A stretch of 24,593 bases of DNA from Chitinophagaceae bacterium. Its GTDB lineage: Bacteria > Bacteroidota > Bacteroidia > Chitinophagales > Chitinophagaceae. Under the pieces are notes generated by a model. It was not told where the DNA came from, did not search any database, and saw nothing but the letters and a program-made list of their open reading frames with translations. Below are positions 21,929 through 24,593 of the stretch, in pieces. The stretch's first letter is position 1. Each line of letters begins with the position of its first letter. The stretch is taken from contig CANHSD010000009.1 in NCBI GenBank assembly GCA_947463105.1, forward strand, positions 1 through 24,593. The letters are read 5' to 3'. The position numbers were made by a program, and so were the translations under genes.

Positions 21929-22648
21929 ATGGACATCTCCTGGCTCTCCCGTACCGAACTGCTGATTGGCGAAGAAAAACTCAGGCACCTGACAACGCAA
22001 CACGTGATGGTGGTCGGATTGGGTGGCGTTGGGTCCTTTGCTGCTGAATTCATCGCCAGGAGTGGCATAGGCAAAATGACCATCATTGATGGGGATGTGG
22101 TGGATCCAACCAACAGGAACAGGCAATTGCCTGCACTCGCCACCAACCACGGTGTTTCAAAGGCCCTTATCATGGAAGAAAGGCTGAGGGCTATCAATCC
22201 TGAAATTGAGTTGAATGTGGTCAAGTCCTTTGTCAATCCTGAAATGGTGGAGGAACAGTTGTCTTTGCAACCCGATTATGTCATTGATGCCATCGATAGC
22301 ATCACGCCCAAGATCACTTTTCTGCGGCTGGCATTTGAGAAAAAAGTAAAGGTGGTCAGCAGCATGGGGGCAGGCGCAAAGCTCGATCCAACAAGGCTTC
22401 AGGTGGTTGACATCTCAAAAACCTATAATTGTCCATTTGCGCAGCAGATCAGGAAAAACCTGAAAAACCATGGCATCAGAAAAGGCATCAAAGTCGTCTT
22501 CTCTCCCGAAGATCCCATCAAGGAAAGCCTTATGCTCACCGATGGCAAGAATTTCAAGAAATCTGCCTATGGCACCATATCATATTTGCCTGCCGTATTT
22601 GGCGCAACGGCTGCTTCGGTGGTGATCAGGGATTTGATTGGGGATTAA
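21929..22648 (+). CDS. tcdA: tRNA threonylcarbamoyladenosine dehydratase TcdA
   Basis: A 239-residue E1/MoeB/ThiF-fold enzyme that uses ATP to cyclise t6A37 of tRNAs decoding ANN codons to ct6A; cytoplasmic. Signatures: the ATP-binding loop VVGLGGVGSFAAE (G30 to S36), IIDGDVVDPTNRNRQ (D54 and the N-R-Q segment), a VIDAIDSITPK block (118-128), VVSSMGAGAKLDPTRLQVVDISKT, and a C-terminal ISYLPAVFGATAAS. It is a little shorter than the E. coli protein (268 aa) and lacks the extra C-terminal tail. I chose ATG 21929 because MDISWLSRTELLIG is the natural family start. The frame stays open upstream to 21812, but that extension would be coded by the hairpin/inverted-repeat element. Its stop overlaps that of the convergent hydrolase gene. 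Confidence 0.93.
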   Translation: MDISWLSRTELLIGEEKLRHLTTQHVMVVGLGGVGSFAAEFIARSGIGKMTIIDGDVVDPTNRNRQLPALATNHGVSKALIMEERLRAINPEIELNVVKSFVNPEMVEEQLSLQPDYVIDAIDSITPKITFLRLAFEKKVKVVSSMGAGAKLDPTRLQVVDISKTYNCPFAQQIRKNLKNHGIRKGIKVVFSPEDPIKESLMLTDGKNFKKSAYGTISYLPAVFGATAASVVIRDLIGD

Positions 22649-23505
22649 TTTTTCCCAAACAACGCATCCTCCACTTCTTTTGCAGCAAACATCCTCGCTG
22701 CATCATGGTCGATGCCGGGGGTTTCCACTTTCCGCCAGTTGAATGCCCAGCCATTCTTTTTGGCCAGGGCCTTGGCAAAGGCATAGCAGTTCCTGCCTCT
22801 TTCCAGTCTGCTCTTTCCCTGAACCATGCCTTCCGCACTTTCATCAAAATTGTGTTCAGGACGGATGTCGTCTGTTCCCAGGTAAAGTGTCAGCGGTGCA
22901 GCCAGGTAGGCCTTGAATACATTTTTATTGCTCAAAGCCTCGGGTAGTCCACCAAAACCATATCCAAATTGCTGTGCTGTGGTTGGAAAAAGATCAGAAC
23001 CTGGGTTGGCCGCCACAATTCTTTTGGCATCACCCGGAAGAAAGGCTGCCATCCTCACCAGAAACTGACCACCTGCTGAATGTCCAATCAGGTAATAGGG
23101 AATGGACTTGTTGTTTTCAAGTTTCCGGACATGGGCTATAATACCTGGAATCATGGAGTAGGTCCATTTTTCCTGTGGCTGAACTTTGTCGCCTTTCATG
23201 ATTCCACCCCTTTGGTAGCGGGATGATGAAAAGCGTGCCGTATCAAACATCGGGGTAACAATGATGGCCTTGAAACGCTCGCCCATGCTGATGGCAAAGT
23301 TTCTGTAGTCTTCAGCATTCCTTTTTACGCCATGGAAAACCACCAGGATAGGACCATCCTTGTATGTGGCAGGCTTGTATGTGAAAACGGTAAGGGGTTC
23401 TCCATTGTTTTCATGCACAATGCTAGAAGAACCCATGGGAAGTTGTTGTGCAATTGCAATGGCAACAAATAACACCAACAAAGCAGATAAAAATGATTTT
23501 TTCAT
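22645..23505 (-). CDS. Exported alpha/beta-hydrolase family protein
   Basis: A 286-residue exported hydrolase. The signal peptide is MKKSFLSALLVLFVAIAIAQ, cut near residue 19-20. The alpha/beta-hydrolase core shows the oxyanion strand ILVVFHGVKRNAEDYRN (about 53-69), the nucleophile elbow YLIGHSAGGQF with S143, a probable acidic residue in LYLGTDDIRPEHN (D212 or D213), and the catalytic histidine H267 in GIDHDAARMF. The overall pattern (esterase-like, hydrolase after a periplasmic signal) resembles poly(hydroxyalkanoate)-depolymerase/feruloyl-esterase-like proteins, but the substrate cannot be read. I use ATG 23505 because it gives a standard signal peptide; an ATG at 23523 would add six residues (MLNTIS). 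The gene overlaps the end of tcdA by 4 bp on the opposite strand. Confidence 0.85.
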   Translation of the reverse strand: MKKSFLSALLVLFVAIAIAQQLPMGSSSIVHENNGEPLTVFTYKPATYKDGPILVVFHGVKRNAEDYRNFAISMGERFKAIIVTPMFDTARFSSSRYQRGGIMKGDKVQPQEKWTYSMIPGIIAHVRKLENNKSIPYYLIGHSAGGQFLVRMAAFLPGDAKRIVAANPGSDLFPTTAQQFGYGFGGLPEALSNKNVFKAYLAAPLTLYLGTDDIRPEHNFDESAEGMVQGKSRLERGRNCYAFAKALAKKNGWAFNWRKVETPGIDHDAARMFAAKEVEDALFGKN

Positions 23506-23690
23506 GGAAATTGTGTTTAACATTTGCTCATTTTGAGGAGTGAAATTATACTTTTTGTGAACAATTTCTGATTGAAATAGTAATTATGAGTAGTTTCACA
23601 CATAGTTCCGAAAGTGTAGAAATGTTCCTCCAGTCGATGGAAGTTTCTTTTCCTTAGGAAATGTCAACCAAAAACAAAATTAACCAGACA

Positions 23691-24593
23691 ATGAGAAAAA
23701 AATTCTTTTGCAAGCCATTGATGGTTCTTGCATTGCTGATGATTGGCCAATCGATTTGGAGCCATGTTTCAGCAGAGGCTTTCAGCCCATTCCAAGCCAC
23801 CAAAGAAACGGTAAAGGTTTCAGGTAAGGTTTTCAATGCCAAGGACAATACTCCTTTGGAGAATGTTACAGTGAAGGTTGTGGGAACAAAAAAAGGAACC
23901 ACAACCAAGAATGATGGTAGCTTCAGCATCACCATCGAAAGGGGGCAGTCCCTTGAATTTTCCAGCGTTAGCATGATTTCAAGAACCATTTCCAAGCCTG
24001 ATGGCCGTGGGGATCTTGTTGTCACACTGCAGGAATCTGAAAACAACCTTTCAGAAGTACTTGTGGTGGCCTATAGCAGTCAGAAAAGAAGTTCATTCAC
24101 CGGATCGCTTTCTACAGTAAAGAATTCAGCTATTGAAAGTGCACCCAATGCGTCGGTGCAGGAAAGTCTTCAAGGAAACGTTTCCGGCGTCCAGTCTACC
24201 AATGGTTCTGGCCAGCCCGGCGGTGTTCCCAACATCAGGATCCGTGGTATCGGATCCATCAATGCATCCGCAACACCGCTTTATGTTATTGATGGTATCC
24301 CGGTAGTGAGTGGAGATATCTCCGGCCTGAACAGCAATACCATTGCGGGTTTGAACGCGAATGATATCCAAAGCCTAACCATCCTGAAGGATGCCTCTGC
24401 CACCTCTTTGTATGGTTCCAGGGCCGCCAATGGTGTTGTGCTCATCACCACAAAAAATGGTAAACCCGGTAAGGCCAAGGTAAACCTGACCTATCAGCAG
24501 GGTACCAACGATTATAACATCAGGAATGAGCAAAAGACCCTCAATACTGCAGAGTACCTTCAATATTACAAGGAAGGCTGGGTGAATTCAGGA
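23691..24593 (+). CDS. Second SusC/RagA-family TonB-linked receptor, 5' part only
   Basis: The frame is open to the window end, giving 301 residues without a stop; full-length relatives have about 1000. A signal peptide (PLMVLALLMIGQSIWSHVSA, cut near residue 28) is followed by a CarboxypepD_reg-like domain (about 42-115, VSGKVFNAKDNTPLENVTVKVVG...). Then come the plug with ASVQESLQGNVSGVQS, IRIRGIGSINASATPLYVIDGIPV and LTILKDASATSLYGSRAANGVVLITT, and the start of the barrel. Where the first SusC has VIGYGTAKKKDLTG, this one reads VVAYSSQKRSSFTG, so the two belong to different subgroups and are not a recent tandem copy. I chose ATG 23691 (MRKKFF) because it gives a normal signal peptide and A-rich leader; ATG 23661 would add ten residues. 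A susD partner is expected beyond the window. Confidence 0.92.
   Translation, partial: MRKKFFCKPLMVLALLMIGQSIWSHVSAEAFSPFQATKETVKVSGKVFNAKDNTPLENVTVKVVGTKKGTTTKNDGSFSITIERGQSLEFSSVSMISRTISKPDGRGDLVVTLQESENNLSEVLVVAYSSQKRSSFTGSLSTVKNSAIESAPNASVQESLQGNVSGVQSTNGSGQPGGVPNIRIRGIGSINASATPLYVIDGIPVVSGDISGLNSNTIAGLNANDIQSLTILKDASATSLYGSRAANGVVLITTKNGKPGKAKVNLTYQQGTNDYNIRNEQKTLNTAEYLQYYKEGWVNSG

Noticed and set aside
23521..23660. Weak inverted repeat TTTC-ACAC / GTGT-A-GAAA in the gap before the second SusC gene
   Set aside because: It is short with a bulge and no T run; nothing else in this gap stands out.

Overview
The window reads as chromosomal DNA of a Bacteroidota bacterium, most likely of the Chitinophagales/Sphingobacteriales side (inferred from gene content, not from a marker gene). 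Support: a SusC/SusD outer-membrane import pair plus the start of a second SusC, a lipoprotein signal on SusD, many exported proteins whose signal peptides end in AQ or SQ, almost no Shine-Dalgarno sequences, and promoter-like boxes of the Bacteroidota TAnnTTTG type. All genes look intact except those cut by the window ends. No rRNA, tRNA, CRISPR array, insertion sequence or prophage gene was seen.

Layout. (1) 1-1567: a truncated exported protein (minus), a stand-alone CBM48/AMPK-type glycogen-binding domain protein and a CorA-type Mg2+ transporter. (2) 1748-6465: a four-gene leucine cluster, leuC-leuD-(LeuA/citramalate-synthase-like)-leuB, closed by a clear intrinsic terminator. (3) 6576-10187: an exported DUF6807-lactonase fusion, an exported RidA-family protein and a bile-acid:sodium-symporter-family transporter. 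(4) 10200-13906 (minus): a PfkB fructokinase-like enzyme downstream of a large exported M14 zinc carboxypeptidase, 5 bp apart. (5) 14157-19206: a susC-susD pair with a strong terminator. (6) 19376-20803: an exported cytochrome c / PQQ-type sugar dehydrogenase fusion, ending at a palindromic terminator shared with (7) 20841-21758 (minus), a Tat-type TIM-barrel sugar isomerase/epimerase. (8) 21761-21916: a structured intergenic element with 15-bp inverted repeats and two identical hairpins, between the isomerase and tcdA (21929-22648). (9) 22645-23505 (minus): an exported alpha/beta hydrolase. (10) 23691-end: a second SusC-type receptor, cut by the window end.

How the genes may work together. 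The leucine cluster converts 2-oxo acid precursors to 4-methyl-2-oxopentanoate. The middle of the window holds an unusual set of exported, non-glycosidase sugar-handling functions: an outer-membrane importer, a cytochrome-linked quinoprotein sugar dehydrogenase (sugar to lactone), a lactonase fused to DUF6807 (lactone to aldonate), an organic-anion-type transporter, a sugar kinase and a TIM-barrel isomerase. These could form a periplasmic oxidative sugar or sugar-acid route. They lie in separate transcription units, so this is a hypothesis. The most distinctive non-coding feature is the mirrored leader element at 21761-21916, whose ends lie 2 bp and 12 bp from the two divergent start codons.
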